Origin: an uncultured Pseudomonadales bacterium
GTDB taxonomy: Bacteria; Pseudomonadota; Gammaproteobacteria; Pseudomonadales; Azotimanducaceae
Reading direction: 5' to 3'
Assembly: GCA_958296195.1 (NCBI GenBank)
Contig: OY282455.1
Location: 1,302,001 to 1,366,000 of the forward strand
Length of the DNA: 64,000 nucleotides
Part shown: positions 1 to 8,932 of the stretch, one piece after another
How positions within the stretch are numbered: the first letter of the stretch is position 1
Layout of the letters: each line of letters starts with the position of its first letter
Program-made: the position numbers and the translations under genes
The notes under the pieces: generated by a model
Databases searched by the model: none
Told to the model about the DNA's origin: nothing
The model's input: only the letters and a program-made list of their open reading frames with translations

Positions 1-1
1 G

Positions 2-562
2 TTCGACTTGCGGGACATTCCGCCGGCCCCGCGCGGCATGCCGCAAATTGAGGTCAGCTTCGACTTGGACGCCAACGGCATCCTCAACGTCTCCGCCAAG
101 GACAAGGCCACCGGCAAGGAGCAGTCCATCGTCATCAAGGCGTCCAGCGGCCTGTCCGACGAAGAGATTGAACAGATGGTGCGGGACGCGGAGGCGCACG
201 CCGCGGACGACGAGAAGTTCGCGGAGATGGTCAACCTGCGCAACCAGGCGGACGGCTTGGTGCATGCTTCGCGCAAGGCGGTCAAGGACGCCGGCGACAA
301 AGTCAGCGACGCCGACAAGGAGGCCGTGGAATCCGCCGCCGCCGCGTTGGATGAGGCCCTCAAGAGCGAGGATAAAGCGGAGATCGAAGCGAAGATGCAG
401 GCGCTGACGGAAGCCTCCGCGCAGTTCGCGCAAAAGGCCTATGCTGATGCATCTGCGGCCGGCGGCGGTGATGATGGTGATGCCGACGGCAAGGCCGCTG
501 ACGGCGACGCCGTCGATGCCGAGTTTGAAGAGGTCAAGGACGACGACAAGAAAGACAAGTAA
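2..562 (+). CDS. dnaK: Chaperone protein DnaK (Hsp70), C-terminal part, cut by window start
   Basis: Hsp70 chaperone that binds unfolded peptides in the cytoplasm in an ATP cycle driven by DnaJ and GrpE. Only the end of the substrate-binding domain and the helical lid are present. The frame is already open at base 2. The read starts in the conserved '[11 protein letters not shown]' segment, continues through '[15 protein letters not shown]' and the lid motif 'MVRDAEAHA', and ends with the classic acidic tail '[16 protein letters not shown]'. Just before the tail is a Gly/Asp/Ala-rich stretch of about 25 residues. dnaJ follows after 208 bases, as in the usual dnaK-dnaJ operon. Identity is certain; the gene is incomplete only because the window starts inside it. 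Confidence 0.97.
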   Translation, partial: FDLRDIPPAPRGMPQIEVSFDLDANGILNVSAKDKATGKEQSIVIKASSGLSDEEIEQMVRDAEAHAADDEKFAEMVNLRNQADGLVHASRKAVKDAGDKVSDADKEAVESAAAALDEALKSEDKAEIEAKMQALTEASAQFAQKAYADASAAGGGDDGDADGKAADGDAVDAEFEEVKDDDKKDK

Positions 563-770
563 GGCGCGCCCGGAAGCCGGCGCGGGCCGCCCGCCGATGG
601 TCGCGACCTTGGGGTGCCGCAGACCCGGAAGTGGCGGCTTCGCATCAATGGCCCGGAAATTTCGGAGACGCTCCGCAAGGCAAGTGACATGCATCCTGGG
701 CCTACGCCGGATGCACACCACCCATGCGCCTTCCAGAGGCGTTTGACTTGCTCCGAACGGGAACGAACTG

Positions 771-1910
771 ATGGCGAAACGCGACTACTACGAGGTCTTG
801 GGCCTGAACCGAGACGCTGCGGACGACGACGTCAAGAAGGCGTACCGCCGCCTCGCCATGAAGTTCCACCCGGACCGCAACCCGGATGACGCCAAGGCCG
901 AGGAGAAGTTCAAGGAAGCCTCCGAAGCCTACGAGATTCTGGCGGACCGGGAAAAGCGCAACGCCTACGATCAGTTCGGCCACGCCGGGGTGGACCCCAA
1001 CGCCGGCGGCATGGGCGGCGCCGGGTTCAACGGCAGCTTCGGCGACATCTTCGGCGATGTGTTCGGCGACATCTTCAGCGGCGGCCGCTCCGCCGGCCGC
1101 AGTGGGCGCGCCCGCACCAGAGGCGCGGACCTGCAATACAACCTACAGCTTGACTTGGAGCAGGCGGTGCAGGGGGACATGGTGGAGATCTCCCCGCTCG
1201 TGCGGGTCGCCTGCGAGGATTGCGACGGCAGCGGCGCCAAGGCCGGCACCAGCCCCAGCACCTGCCCGGAGTGCTCCGGCGCCGGGCAAATCCGCGTCGC
1301 CCAAGGCTTCTTTTCGTTGCAGCAGACCTGTCCCCGTTGCCGCGGCAACGGGCAGGTTATTACTAGCCCCTGCCGTCGTTGCGGTGGGCGCGGACGGGTG
1401 GAGGAGCGCAAGAAACTGTCGGTGCGCATTCCCCCCGGCGTCGATAACGGGGACCGCATTCGCTTAACCGGCGAAGGGGAGGCCGGGGTGCGCGGTGGCC
1501 CGCCTGGGGATCTCTACGTCCAAGTGGAGGTGCGCGACCATCCCATCTTCGTCCGTGAAGGCCGCCACCTGTTTTGCGAAGTGCCTTTCTCCTTTGTCGA
1601 TGCGGCCCTTGGCGGCGAAATCCAAGTGCCCACCCTAACCGGGCGGGTGAAGCTGAAGGTGCCGCCGGAAACCCAAACCGGCAAGCTGTTCCGCCTGCGC
1701 GGCAAGGGCATCACCCCGGTGCGCGGCGGCCCGGTGGGGGATCTGCACTGCAAGGTGGTGGTGGAAACGCCGGTCAAGCTCACCGAGCAACAAAAGCAGT
1801 TGCTGCGCAAGTTCAAGCGCAGCATGGAGCAGGGCGATGAAGAGCACTCACCCAAGGAGAGCGGCTGGTTCCAAGGCGTCAGGGACTTCTTTGACGGCTT
1901 GAAGTCCTGA
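771..1910 (+). CDS. dnaJ: Chaperone protein DnaJ (Hsp40)
   Basis: Co-chaperone that delivers substrates to DnaK and stimulates its ATPase. All domains are present in a 379-residue protein of normal length. The N-terminal J domain has the 'HPDR' loop at residues 33-36. It is followed by a Gly/Phe-rich linker with repeated 'GDIFGD' motifs. The zinc-binding domain has four CxxCxGxG-type motifs ([32 protein letters not shown]). The C-terminal substrate-binding domain ends near 'FDGLKS'. The ATG at 771 starts the canonical '[11 protein letters not shown]'. The ribosome site is weak (GGGAACGAACTG). It lies 208 bases after dnaK and is followed by dapB, an order known from Pseudomonas and relatives. 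Confidence 0.97.
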   Translation: MAKRDYYEVLGLNRDAADDDVKKAYRRLAMKFHPDRNPDDAKAEEKFKEASEAYEILADREKRNAYDQFGHAGVDPNAGGMGGAGFNGSFGDIFGDVFGDIFSGGRSAGRSGRARTRGADLQYNLQLDLEQAVQGDMVEISPLVRVACEDCDGSGAKAGTSPSTCPECSGAGQIRVAQGFFSLQQTCPRCRGNGQVITSPCRRCGGRGRVEERKKLSVRIPPGVDNGDRIRLTGEGEAGVRGGPPGDLYVQVEVRDHPIFVREGRHLFCEVPFSFVDAALGGEIQVPTLTGRVKLKVPPETQTGKLFRLRGKGITPVRGGPVGDLHCKVVVETPVKLTEQQKQLLRKFKRSMEQGDEEHSPKESGWFQGVRDFFDGLKS

Positions 1911-2030
1911 GCGTCCGCAAGCAAGCGCTGTTGCAATCAAACTCTCGGAACAGCGGTTCAACGGCCGTTCGGAGCCAATCGCGCACCGAACGCCCTCCTA
2001 CTTCAGCGCGAGTCCGCAACGGATTTTGGA

Positions 2031-2059
2031 TTTGCAGTCGCAGTTCATAGCCCTATAAT
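2031..2059 (+). promoter_or_regulatory. Sigma-70-type promoter for dapB
   Basis: TTTGCA at 2031-2036 and a perfect TATAAT at 2054-2059 are separated by 17 bases. This predicts a transcript starting near 2066 and a leader of roughly 65 bases before the dapB ATG at 2130. It suggests dapB can be transcribed separately from dnaK-dnaJ. Confidence 0.6.
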
Positions 2060-2129
2060 TCGCAATCGCTCTCCGGTGCAGAGTCGTCAACCGGAGGTGT
2101 TGTTTGGTTGTGGAGAAGGAGGGTTCCGT

Positions 2130-3086
2130 ATGCTGCGGGTTGCAGTCGCCGGCGCTTCGGGGCAAATGGGCCGCGAGGTGATAAATGCCATTGCCGATGA
2201 GCAATATGTCGAAGATGTCGCTTTGGACACCGTCTTGGGGCGGCCGCAGAGCGACCAAATCGGCATGAATGCGGGAAAACTGGCGGGGGTCAACAGCTTG
2301 TTGGGGCCTCTGGAGGGAGCGCAGGAGGAGTTCGACGTGCTGATCGACTTCACTGTTCCCGCTGCCGCCTTGCATTTCGTCTCGGTCTGCAGCGATTTGA
2401 ACAAACCCATAGTGGTCGGCACCACGGGGTTCGATGCTGAGGGCCGGGAACGCATCCTCCATGCTGCTAAGAAGATCCCCATCGTCATGACCCCGAACCT
2501 GAGCCTGACCGGCAACCAGTTGTTTAGGGCAAGCGAGGACGCAGTTCGCCGCTTGGGCGGGACGGACATCGATGTGGAGATCATCGAAGTCCACCACAGT
2601 GCAAAGCGCGACGCACCCTCCGGCACAACCCTGGAACTGGGGCGGCGCTTGCTGTCGGGCTTCTTGCGCCAGGACGAGGACGACTCCGCGGAAGCAGCGT
2701 TCCGCGTTCGCCGGAAGGAAGACTTGGACGAAGAGTACGGAGACAAGTACGAAGCCGTGGTCCAGCGCGTGGCCCAGGCCCAGCGCTACAGGTCGGCAAC
2801 AGAGGCAACAGAGGCAACAGAGGCAAGAGTCTATGCCCTCGAACCCACATCTAGCGGGAATGGACAAGACGACTTCAGCATCACAATCGTGGTGTATCGC
2901 ATCGCTTGCCACTTCTTGTGTTGGCACAACGTTAGGTTTTCCCTCCCGAAAGCCGATGAGTGGTTGGACATCACCTGCGAGGCGCCCAGCCGTGCCGTAT
3001 TCGCCCAAGGAGCCCTGCAGGCAGCGAAGTTTCTCAAGGGCCGGCCGGCCGGCCTATACGGCATGAAGGACGTGCTGGGTAGTTAG
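2130..3086 (+). CDS. dapB: 4-hydroxy-tetrahydrodipicolinate reductase (DapB) with an unusual internal insertion
   Basis: Reduces 4-hydroxy-tetrahydrodipicolinate with NAD(P)H in the diaminopimelate/lysine pathway. The nucleotide-binding loop 'VAGASGQMGREV', the 'VVGTTGF' strand and the active-site motif 'HHSAKRDAPSGT' are all present, and the C-terminus 'GLYGMKDVLG' is typical. I chose the ATG at 2130 (MLRVAVAG) because AGAAGGAGGG precedes it; an in-frame GTG at 2076 only adds a non-conserved leader. The protein is 318 residues against about 270 usually. The extra residues follow the catalytic motif and are Asp/Glu/Arg-rich, including a tandem ATE repeat near 2806-2826 made by repeated GAGGCAACA units. 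The family motif around 'GDIVGEHT' is degenerate here ('CHFLCWHNVRF'). The enzyme identity is firm; full activity is less certain. Confidence 0.88.
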   Translation: MLRVAVAGASGQMGREVINAIADEQYVEDVALDTVLGRPQSDQIGMNAGKLAGVNSLLGPLEGAQEEFDVLIDFTVPAAALHFVSVCSDLNKPIVVGTTGFDAEGRERILHAAKKIPIVMTPNLSLTGNQLFRASEDAVRRLGGTDIDVEIIEVHHSAKRDAPSGTTLELGRRLLSGFLRQDEDDSAEAAFRVRRKEDLDEEYGDKYEAVVQRVAQAQRYRSATEATEATEARVYALEPTSSGNGQDDFSITIVVYRIACHFLCWHNVRFSLPKADEWLDITCEAPSRAVFAQGALQAAKFLKGRPAGLYGMKDVLGS

Positions 3087-3088
3087 CT

Positions 3089-3469
3089 GTGTTGAGGCGC
3101 CCCTTCTTGATTGGCTTCGCTTTGCTTGCCGGCGTCACAGGGCAAGCGACGGCCGCCCCCTGTGCGGGCATTGCGGAAGAGGGCGCCCGGCTGAATTGCT
3201 TGGGCCAGCAAGCCGAGGCCGGCGTCGAGACGGAGGCGCCGCAGTTGGCGGTGGACGGCGTGGTGCAATCGACGATTGTTTCCATCAGCCGCAGACGGGG
3301 AGGGGAAATGGTCTTCCGCCTGGCGAACGGCCAAGCCTGGATGCAGCAGACGCCGGGCTTCATGCTGGCGAACTCAGGGGAGCGGGTCGTCATCGCCCCG
3401 GCCCGCCTCGGCGGCGATATCTTGGCCACCGAGCGCAGCGCCGCCACCCGTGTGCAGCGCCTTGAATAG
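3089..3469 (+). CDS. Small secreted protein of unknown function
   Basis: A 126-residue protein with a clear Sec signal peptide (MLRRPFLIGFALLAGVTG, probably cut after TAA). The mature start holds a CxxI...RLxC pattern ('CAGIAEEGARLNC') seen in many small periplasmic proteins of proteobacteria. The remainder is short beta-rich sequence with no motif I recognise. It begins at GTG three bases after the dapB stop, so it is probably co-transcribed and translationally coupled. Function unknown; likely periplasmic. Confidence 0.6.
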   Translation: MLRRPFLIGFALLAGVTGQATAAPCAGIAEEGARLNCLGQQAEAGVETEAPQLAVDGVVQSTIVSISRRRGGEMVFRLANGQAWMQQTPGFMLANSGERVVIAPARLGGDILATERSAATRVQRLE

Positions 3470-3615
3470 CCAGGCTGGAAGCTGGGTTTGTCGGTTCAGG
3501 AACCTGCTGGGCGAAAGTCCGTGGCGGCGCCCCCCTGCCCAAGCGATCGTCCTTAAGGCGTTTTGGCGATACTAAATGTCTCTATTGAGTTATGGGATCC
3601 CCTAGTTGGTTTCGC

Positions 3616-3621
3616 TATAAT
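3616..3621 (+). promoter_or_regulatory. Candidate -10 box for the TonB-dependent receptor gene
   Basis: A perfect TATAAT at 3616-3621 lies 93 bases before the receptor ATG, inside a 244-base gap with no gene. No good -35 hexamer is visible at 16-18 bases, so it may need an activator. A GGAGG at 3699-3703 is the ribosome site for the gene at 3714. Confidence 0.4.
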
Positions 3622-3713
3622 TCCGCCGCCGTTGCGGCTTTTGGCCGGCCGCGGCCTGGAGAGAGTCAAACCCAACTTGCAAGCACCGGGAGTGCTACGG
3701 AGGCGTTACTACT

Positions 3714-6700
3714 ATGTCCACTCCATTCCTTCCTCGTTTCGCGCTTGGCTTAGTTGCTGCGGCGGGCTTTCTGGCTAATGCCGCGGCGGCGAACGCCGGC
3801 GAGCAAATCGAAGAGATCGTCGTCACCGGCTCCCACATCAAGGGCATTCCGGAGGATGCACCCCTGCCCGTCACCACCTTGTCGCGGGATGACCTGGCGC
3901 TGCAAGGGTCGCCCACCTCGCTGGACTTGATCAAGAACCTCTCCTTCAGCCAAGGAGCGGACGGGGAGACCGACCAATTTCAGGCCGGCGCCGGGGCTGA
4001 GCGGGCCACGGTGAACATCCGCGGGCTCGGCCCCAGCCGCTCCTTGGTGCTCATCAACGGCCACCGCACCACTTGGTCGCCGCACGCCATCGGCGCCCAG
4101 GCGCAATTGCTGGTCGATGTGAACATGATGCCGACCATCGCCTTGGAGCGCATCGAAATACTGCGCGACGGGGCCGCCGCGACCTACGGCTCCGACGCCA
4201 TCGCCGGGGTCATGAACTTCATCACCCGCAGCGACTTCACCGGATTTGAGGTCTCCGCCAACCACAAGTTCATTGAGGATTCCAATGGCGACACCGAAGC
4301 CGGCTTGATCTTCGGCACGGATCTAGCGCAGGGCCGGGGGCACGTCGTCAGCTCCTTCGGCTACGCCAAGCGCGGCGAGCTCAATCTGGCTGATCGGGAC
4401 TGGGCGGTGCAATCCTACGCGGACAGTCCTTTGGGCGGCTGGTCCAGTGTTGGGCGGCCGTCTGTTGTCGTGCCCCTAGACCGCTGGAACGCCGTGCCGG
4501 TGGGCGGCTTTGTTGGGCTGCTGGCCACCGGCATCGTGGATCCGAATTGCGAGGAACTCGGCGGTGCGCGCACTTCCGCCGGGGTCTTGGGCAACGCCGC
4601 CGGTGGATTCTGCCGCTTTCAGTACACACCGTTCGACAATTTGTCCGAGGAAGCGGAGCGCTGGCAGTGGTTCACCGAGTTCTCTTGGGAGATCAACGAC
4701 ACCACCACTCTGTCCAGCGAGTTCCTGATGACGGACAGCGACGTGCCGGGCTGGAACACCTCGCCCTCCTACCCCCCCAATCGGCTGGTGGATGCAGCCC
4801 GCACCATACGCGCCAACAATCCCGGCTTGGTTGACATGGCCAGCAAGTATCCGGACCTGTATGGAGACTACGCCTCCTGCTCGGAGGACTACTGCCGTTG
4901 GGTCGGAGACGCCGCGCAGACCGCCGCCGGCGTTCCCGCCGAATGGCAGGAGGTGGCATGGTTCTACGGGCGCGCCTACGGCCAGGACGGGCCGCTGCAC
5001 GAGCGGGTTCGGCAATCGGAGCTTTGGCGCCTGAACGTCGCTCTGGACGGCTCCATTGGTGAATACACCTGGAGCACATCCGCCACCTACTCCGCCTCTG
5101 AGCGCCGCGAAGGTGGCGGGGACACCATGGTCTATCGGGACGCACGCGCCCGCCAAGGGCTCGGCGGCTTTGAGTGCGAACAACAGGTGCCCAACGAATA
5201 TGACGCAAACGGCAACTTGGCCTTCTCCTTGGAAACCGTCATGGCCAACGCCGGCCAAGGGCCTTGCCGCTACTGGATTCCCTTCTCCAACGCCATGCCG
5301 GGGTCGCACCCGCAGGTGCCGGGAGGCATCGCCGCGAACCCAGACTTCAATCCAGCGCTGAACAATCAGGATTTGTGGGAGTACATGGTGACGGGCGATT
5401 ACGGCAGAGGGGGTGAGACCTCCTTGCTGGTGCTGGAAGGCATATTCGGCGGCGATCTGCCCTGGTCCCTGCCCGGCGGCGCCCTGAGCTTCGCGGTTGG
5501 TGCCCAGTGGCGCAGCGAAACCTATGAGGTCACGCCCTTCGACATCAGCGACTTCGAACAATTCCCCTGCGCGGCGGGTCCCGAGATCAAGGACTGCACC
5601 ACCAACCGCAACGGACTGTTTGGGTTTTTGCCGCCCATCTCCGCCATTGACGAGGACCGGGACATCTACTCCCTGTTTGGCGAACTGCAATTGCCCGTCA
5701 GCGACGCTGTCGAAGCCCAATTTTCGGTGCGCTACGAGGACTACGGCGGTGCCACGGGGTCAAGCCTGGACCCGAAGTTGGCCGTGCGCTGGCAGATGCT
5801 GCCGAGCGTGGGTCTGCGCGGCTCCGTCGGCACCACCTTCCGGGGGCCCACGCTCAATCAGACCGTGGCGAACAATTCATCCAACTCGCTGCAGTTCGTC
5901 GCGCAAACCGGCGCCTTCAAGCGCATCGACACCAAGGGCGACCCCAATTTGGATCCGGAGCAGGCAACCACGCTCAACATCGGCTTGCTGGTCGATCATG
6001 ACGGCTTGCTCAGCGACAGCGACAACCTCTTCGTCACGGTGGACTACTGGTCTTATGACTTTGAGAAGCCCCTGGTGACGGAGCCCTACACGGCCGTCTT
6101 GGCGGCGGCTTGCCCGGGCGGCCCCACGGATCCTTGCAATGCGTCAAGCCCGTACTTTGACCGGCTGACGTTCGGCGGCGGCCCCACCGTGCCCGCCAAC
6201 GTGGAGATTATCGACATCAACATCATCAACGGGCCGGACATCAAGACCGACGGCATCGACTTCACCGCCCGCTACAGCATCGGCTTGGGGCCGGGGCTGT
6301 TTAGCCTTGGCGCCAGCGGCACCCGCATTTTGGGCTACGAAATCGACGCCTGGGAGCTGGGCGACGCCTATGACGCCCTAGGTCGCTTGAACTACACCAC
6401 CTCTCTGGCCCGCGCCTTGGTCAAGTGGAAGGTGCAAGGCTTTCTGAACTATGCCTGGGGGCCGCTGAACCTGCGCTACGGCCTTAACTATGTAGATGAC
6501 TATGTGGATGGCGCAACGCCCATCAAGAGCCTCGTCACCCACGACCTGCACCTCAACTACAGCCTCATGCAGGAGCGGGTCAACGTTTGGGCTTCGGTCA
6601 TTAACCTGACCAATGAGGACCCGCCCTTCGTGCCTCGAGAGATGAACTACGACCCGTTAACCCACAACCCCTTCGGGCGCATCCTGAAGGTGGGCGTAAC

Positions 6701-6719
6701 CTACCGGATGGGCAGCTAA
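3714..6719 (+). CDS. TonB-dependent outer-membrane receptor
   Basis: A 22-strand outer-membrane transporter that takes up a ligand (siderophore, vitamin or glycan) using TonB energy. The 1001-residue protein has a signal peptide of about 28 residues. A TonB box-like segment 'IEEIVVTGSHI' follows. The plug domain (about 45-160) contains 'ERATVNIRGLGPSRSLVLI' and 'ALERIEILRDGAAATYGSDA'. The long barrel contains the typical 'GTTFRGPTLNQ' and 'DPEQATTLNIGL' motifs and ends in 'GRILKVGVTYRMGS'. Several paired cysteines occur in predicted outer loops. The ATG at 3714 has GGAGG ten bases upstream. No substrate gene adjoins it, so the ligand cannot be assigned. Confidence 0.93.
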   Translation: MSTPFLPRFALGLVAAAGFLANAAAANAGEQIEEIVVTGSHIKGIPEDAPLPVTTLSRDDLALQGSPTSLDLIKNLSFSQGADGETDQFQAGAGAERATVNIRGLGPSRSLVLINGHRTTWSPHAIGAQAQLLVDVNMMPTIALERIEILRDGAAATYGSDAIAGVMNFITRSDFTGFEVSANHKFIEDSNGDTEAGLIFGTDLAQGRGHVVSSFGYAKRGELNLADRDWAVQSYADSPLGGWSSVGRPSVVVPLDRWNAVPVGGFVGLLATGIVDPNCEELGGARTSAGVLGNAAGGFCRFQYTPFDNLSEEAERWQWFTEFSWEINDTTTLSSEFLMTDSDVPGWNTSPSYPPNRLVDAARTIRANNPGLVDMASKYPDLYGDYASCSEDYCRWVGDAAQTAAGVPAEWQEVAWFYGRAYGQDGPLHERVRQSELWRLNVALDGSIGEYTWSTSATYSASERREGGGDTMVYRDARARQGLGGFECEQQVPNEYDANGNLAFSLETVMANAGQGPCRYWIPFSNAMPGSHPQVPGGIAANPDFNPALNNQDLWEYMVTGDYGRGGETSLLVLEGIFGGDLPWSLPGGALSFAVGAQWRSETYEVTPFDISDFEQFPCAAGPEIKDCTTNRNGLFGFLPPISAIDEDRDIYSLFGELQLPVSDAVEAQFSVRYEDYGGATGSSLDPKLAVRWQMLPSVGLRGSVGTTFRGPTLNQTVANNSSNSLQFVAQTGAFKRIDTKGDPNLDPEQATTLNIGLLVDHDGLLSDSDNLFVTVDYWSYDFEKPLVTEPYTAVLAAACPGGPTDPCNASSPYFDRLTFGGGPTVPANVEIIDINIINGPDIKTDGIDFTARYSIGLGPGLFSLGASGTRILGYEIDAWELGDAYDALGRLNYTTSLARALVKWKVQGFLNYAWGPLNLRYGLNYVDDYVDGATPIKSLVTHDLHLNYSLMQERVNVWASVINLTNEDPPFVPREMNYDPLTHNPFGRILKVGVTYRMGS

Positions 6720-6736
6720 GTCGGTCGGTAGCCGAT

Positions 6737-6770
6737 TGGCCCAGAGCGCCAATGGTCGCTCTGGGCCATT
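6737..6770 (+). terminator. Rho-independent terminator after the TonB-dependent receptor
   Basis: A perfect 12-base stem, TGGCCCAGAGCG at 6737-6748 and CGCTCTGGGCCA at 6757-6768, encloses an 8-base loop. It starts 18 bases after the receptor stop. The following T content is modest (ATTCTCC), so efficiency is uncertain. Confidence 0.7.
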
Positions 6771-6913
6771 CTCCCGCGCCCGGAATTTCCTCAAGCTGCA
6801 GAATCCGCGGGGTAATTTCCCCCACTGGAATAAGCCTTCGCCTACAGACGCTACCGTTCTTGAGCTCGACAATTCCCTAGTTTTTGGCCACAATCGAATT
6901 AGGGAGTTTGTCT

Positions 6914-7300
6914 GTGGACTACGAATTCATCACCACCATAGCCACGATTCTGCTGGTCGGCGCCAGCGTCGTTGGCGTCTTCCTGACCGCCATCAGCACC
7001 CTTTTGAAGATGGTGGATGCCCGCTTTGACGCAATCAACGAACAAATTCGCCGAATAGACGAGCGCTTCAAGATGATTGACGAGCGCTTTGAGAGGGTTG
7101 ACGAGCGCTTTGAGAGGGTTGAGGCGCGTCTGGACAGGCACGAAGAACGGTTCCTGCACATTGAAGGACAGCTATTTGAGATGCAGAAGGAGTTCACCGT
7201 CGTTAACGCCGGCATCGCACGGCTGGAGGGCCTGATGGAGGGCATCATCAGCGGCGGCCTTGTCCAGGCGCCTTCGGCTCAGGCGAGGAGTCAGAGGTAG
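6914..7300 (+). CDS. Small membrane-anchored coiled-coil protein
   Basis: A protein of about 128 residues with one N-terminal transmembrane segment ('ITTIATILLVGASVVGVFL') followed by a continuous coiled coil built of seven-residue units (IDERFKM, IDERFER, VDERFER, VEARLDR). The DNA shows the same repeat: GACGAGCGCTTTGAGAGGGTT occurs twice in tandem near 7078-7119. I prefer the GTG at 6914 because TAGGGAG lies seven bases upstream; an in-frame TTG at 6884 lacks this. Such proteins resemble small cation-uniporter-regulator or DUF1640-like coiled coils, but I cannot assign a function. It stands alone between the receptor terminator and the acyl-CoA dehydrogenase. Confidence 0.65.
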   Translation: MDYEFITTIATILLVGASVVGVFLTAISTLLKMVDARFDAINEQIRRIDERFKMIDERFERVDERFERVEARLDRHEERFLHIEGQLFEMQKEFTVVNAGIARLEGLMEGIISGGLVQAPSAQARSQR

Positions 7301-7424
7301 GCGGAAGGTGCAGCTTTGCCGCGAAACGACCTCACTGCAAAGTGCCTAGGCCATCCCTCGAATGTGAGCCGTTGAATGCCCACGCCTAGCTTGTCCACTG
7401 TCGTCGCCGCCTACGAGATGGAGG

Positions 7425-7437
7425 CCCCCCCCCCCCC
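7425..7437 (+). repeat. Poly-C tract, 13 bases, upstream of the acyl-CoA dehydrogenase gene
   Basis: An uninterrupted run of 13 C in the 217-base gap between the coiled-coil gene and the acyl-CoA dehydrogenase. It lies about 80 bases before the preferred start at 7518. Long homopolymers vary in length and are also error-prone in sequencing. The rest of the gap holds nothing I recognise. Confidence 0.9.
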
Positions 7438-7517
7438 ACCTTGCAGTCGTTGCCGCCGCGACGCCATCGGCGAACCCTATGGCCGAATTCAGGCAGTCGG
7501 CAATTTCTGGATGGTCG

Positions 7518-8717
7518 ATGAACATTTCATTCAGTGACGAACACGAGGCGTTCCGCCAAGAGGTGCGGGTCTTTTTGGGTACCGCCCTGAGCGAAGATCT
7601 GAAGGAGGCGCAGCGGCTGTGCCCGGGCATCTTTCTGGACTACGAGCACAACATCCGCTGGCATCGAATCCTGCATCGGCAAGGTTGGGTGGCCCCAAGC
7701 TGGCCTCGACAATACGGCGGCACGGGATGGGACCTGATGGGCCGCTACATTTGGGCCTTGGAAGCCAGCACCGCCGAGGCGCCCAGCTTGGCGCCGATGG
7801 GCCTTGGCATGTGCGGCCCCATGTTGATTGGCCACGGCACCAAGGCGCAGCAGGCGGAGCTGCTTCCGCGCATCCTGTCCGGGGAGGACTACTGGTGCCA
7901 AGGCTACTCGGAGCCCGGCGCCGGCTCGGACTTGGCTGCGCTGCAGCTCAGGGCCGAATCGGACGGCCAGGACTATGTGCTCAACGGCGCCAAGATCTGG
8001 ACCACCCACGCCCACTACGCCAACAAGATGTTCTGCTTGGTGCGCACCGGCGACCGAGGCAGGCCCCAGCAAGGCGTCACCTTCCTGCTGCTGGACATGG
8101 CTTCTCCCGGAATTCGGGTCGAACCCATCCTGTTCGCTTCCGGTGCCCATGAGGTCAATCAGGTGTTTTTTGACGATGTTCGCGTACCCAAGGCCAATGT
8201 TGTGGGCGAGGAGAACCAAGGCTGGGCCGTGGCCAAATACCTGCTGGAGTTTGAGCGAGGCGGCGGCGGCTTGGCTGGCCACCAAGCGCCTTTGGAGCGC
8301 ATTCGTCGGTTGGCGGAGAACACCGTCACCAATGGCGGCGCCCTGGTCGATGATGCGGACTTTCGCGGTCGGCTTGACGCCTTGGACGTCAAGCTCCAAG
8401 CCGCCAAGCACACGGAGTTCCGCATCATGGCCGCCCTTTCCAAGGGGGAGAATCCCGGCCCGGAGTCCTCCATCATGAAAAATCTCAGCGCCGACATCAG
8501 CCAAGCCTTGACCGAACTGGCGCTGGAGGCCCTCGGCGCCTACATTGCGCCGCTGCAGGTGGAGGCGCTCAGACCGGGCAGCAACGTCGAGCCGGTCGGT
8601 CCGGGGGCCGGCGTGGCGGTCTTCTCCCGCTATTTCAACCTTCGGGCCATGTCCATCGCCGGCGGCACCAACGAGGTGCAGAAGAACATCGTCGCCAAGT
8701 TGGTGCTCGGCCTTTAA
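7518..8717 (+). CDS. Acyl-CoA dehydrogenase family protein
   Basis: FAD-dependent enzyme that introduces the alpha-beta double bond into an acyl-CoA thioester in fatty-acid or related acid breakdown. The N-terminal helical domain starts with 'SFSDEHEAFRQEVRVFL'. The middle beta domain contains 'YSEPGAGSDLAALQ' and 'KIWTTHAHYANKMFCLVRT'. The C-terminal domain ends with the FAD/CoA motif 'RAMSIAGGTNEVQKNIVAK'. About 399 residues, normal for the family. I use the ATG at 7518, which matches the usual family start; an ATG at 7479 would add 13 non-conserved residues. A broken enoyl-CoA hydratase follows 18 bases downstream, pointing to a former beta-oxidation-like operon. Confidence 0.92.
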   Translation: MNISFSDEHEAFRQEVRVFLGTALSEDLKEAQRLCPGIFLDYEHNIRWHRILHRQGWVAPSWPRQYGGTGWDLMGRYIWALEASTAEAPSLAPMGLGMCGPMLIGHGTKAQQAELLPRILSGEDYWCQGYSEPGAGSDLAALQLRAESDGQDYVLNGAKIWTTHAHYANKMFCLVRTGDRGRPQQGVTFLLLDMASPGIRVEPILFASGAHEVNQVFFDDVRVPKANVVGEENQGWAVAKYLLEFERGGGGLAGHQAPLERIRRLAENTVTNGGALVDDADFRGRLDALDVKLQAAKHTEFRIMAALSKGENPGPESSIMKNLSADISQALTELALEALGAYIAPLQVEALRPGSNVEPVGPGAGVAVFSRYFNLRAMSIAGGTNEVQKNIVAKLVLGL

Positions 8718-8735
8718 CTCTCAAAGGAGGACTGC

Positions 8736-8932
8736 ATGACGCAATTGGTGCTGCGCGAAGACAAGGATGGCCTATGCGTGCTGACCCTCAACCGGCCGAA
8801 GGTGCTGAACGCCCTAAGCCCAAGCCTGTTTGTGGAGTTGCAGCCACCTAAACGCCATCGGCGAGGCAATCGACTCCATTGGCTGCGTCATTTTGCATGG
8901 TGCCGGGCGGTCCTTGCGACGCTGCTGCGGAG
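8736..8932 (+). pseudogene. Enoyl-CoA hydratase remnant (frameshifted and truncated)
   Basis: Starts at an ATG with a strong AAAGGAGG site 5 bases upstream and encodes the normal crotonase N-terminus 'DKDGLCVLTLNRPKVLNAL' and 'SPSLFVEL'. Near 8841 the frame is lost; the next forward frame continues the family sequence ('HLNAIGEAIDSIG', then 'CVILHGAGRSL'), which shows a one-base frameshift. The gene then stops at about 8932 against the end of the clpP-like gene, so the other roughly 190 residues are missing. It is a dead copy of the second gene of an acyl-CoA dehydrogenase operon. An intact paralog lies at 10617-11399. Confidence 0.8.

Noticed and set aside
4476-5720. 414-codon minus-strand frame opposite the TonB-dependent receptor
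   Set aside because: Antisense shadow of a clear receptor gene; no motif or start site.
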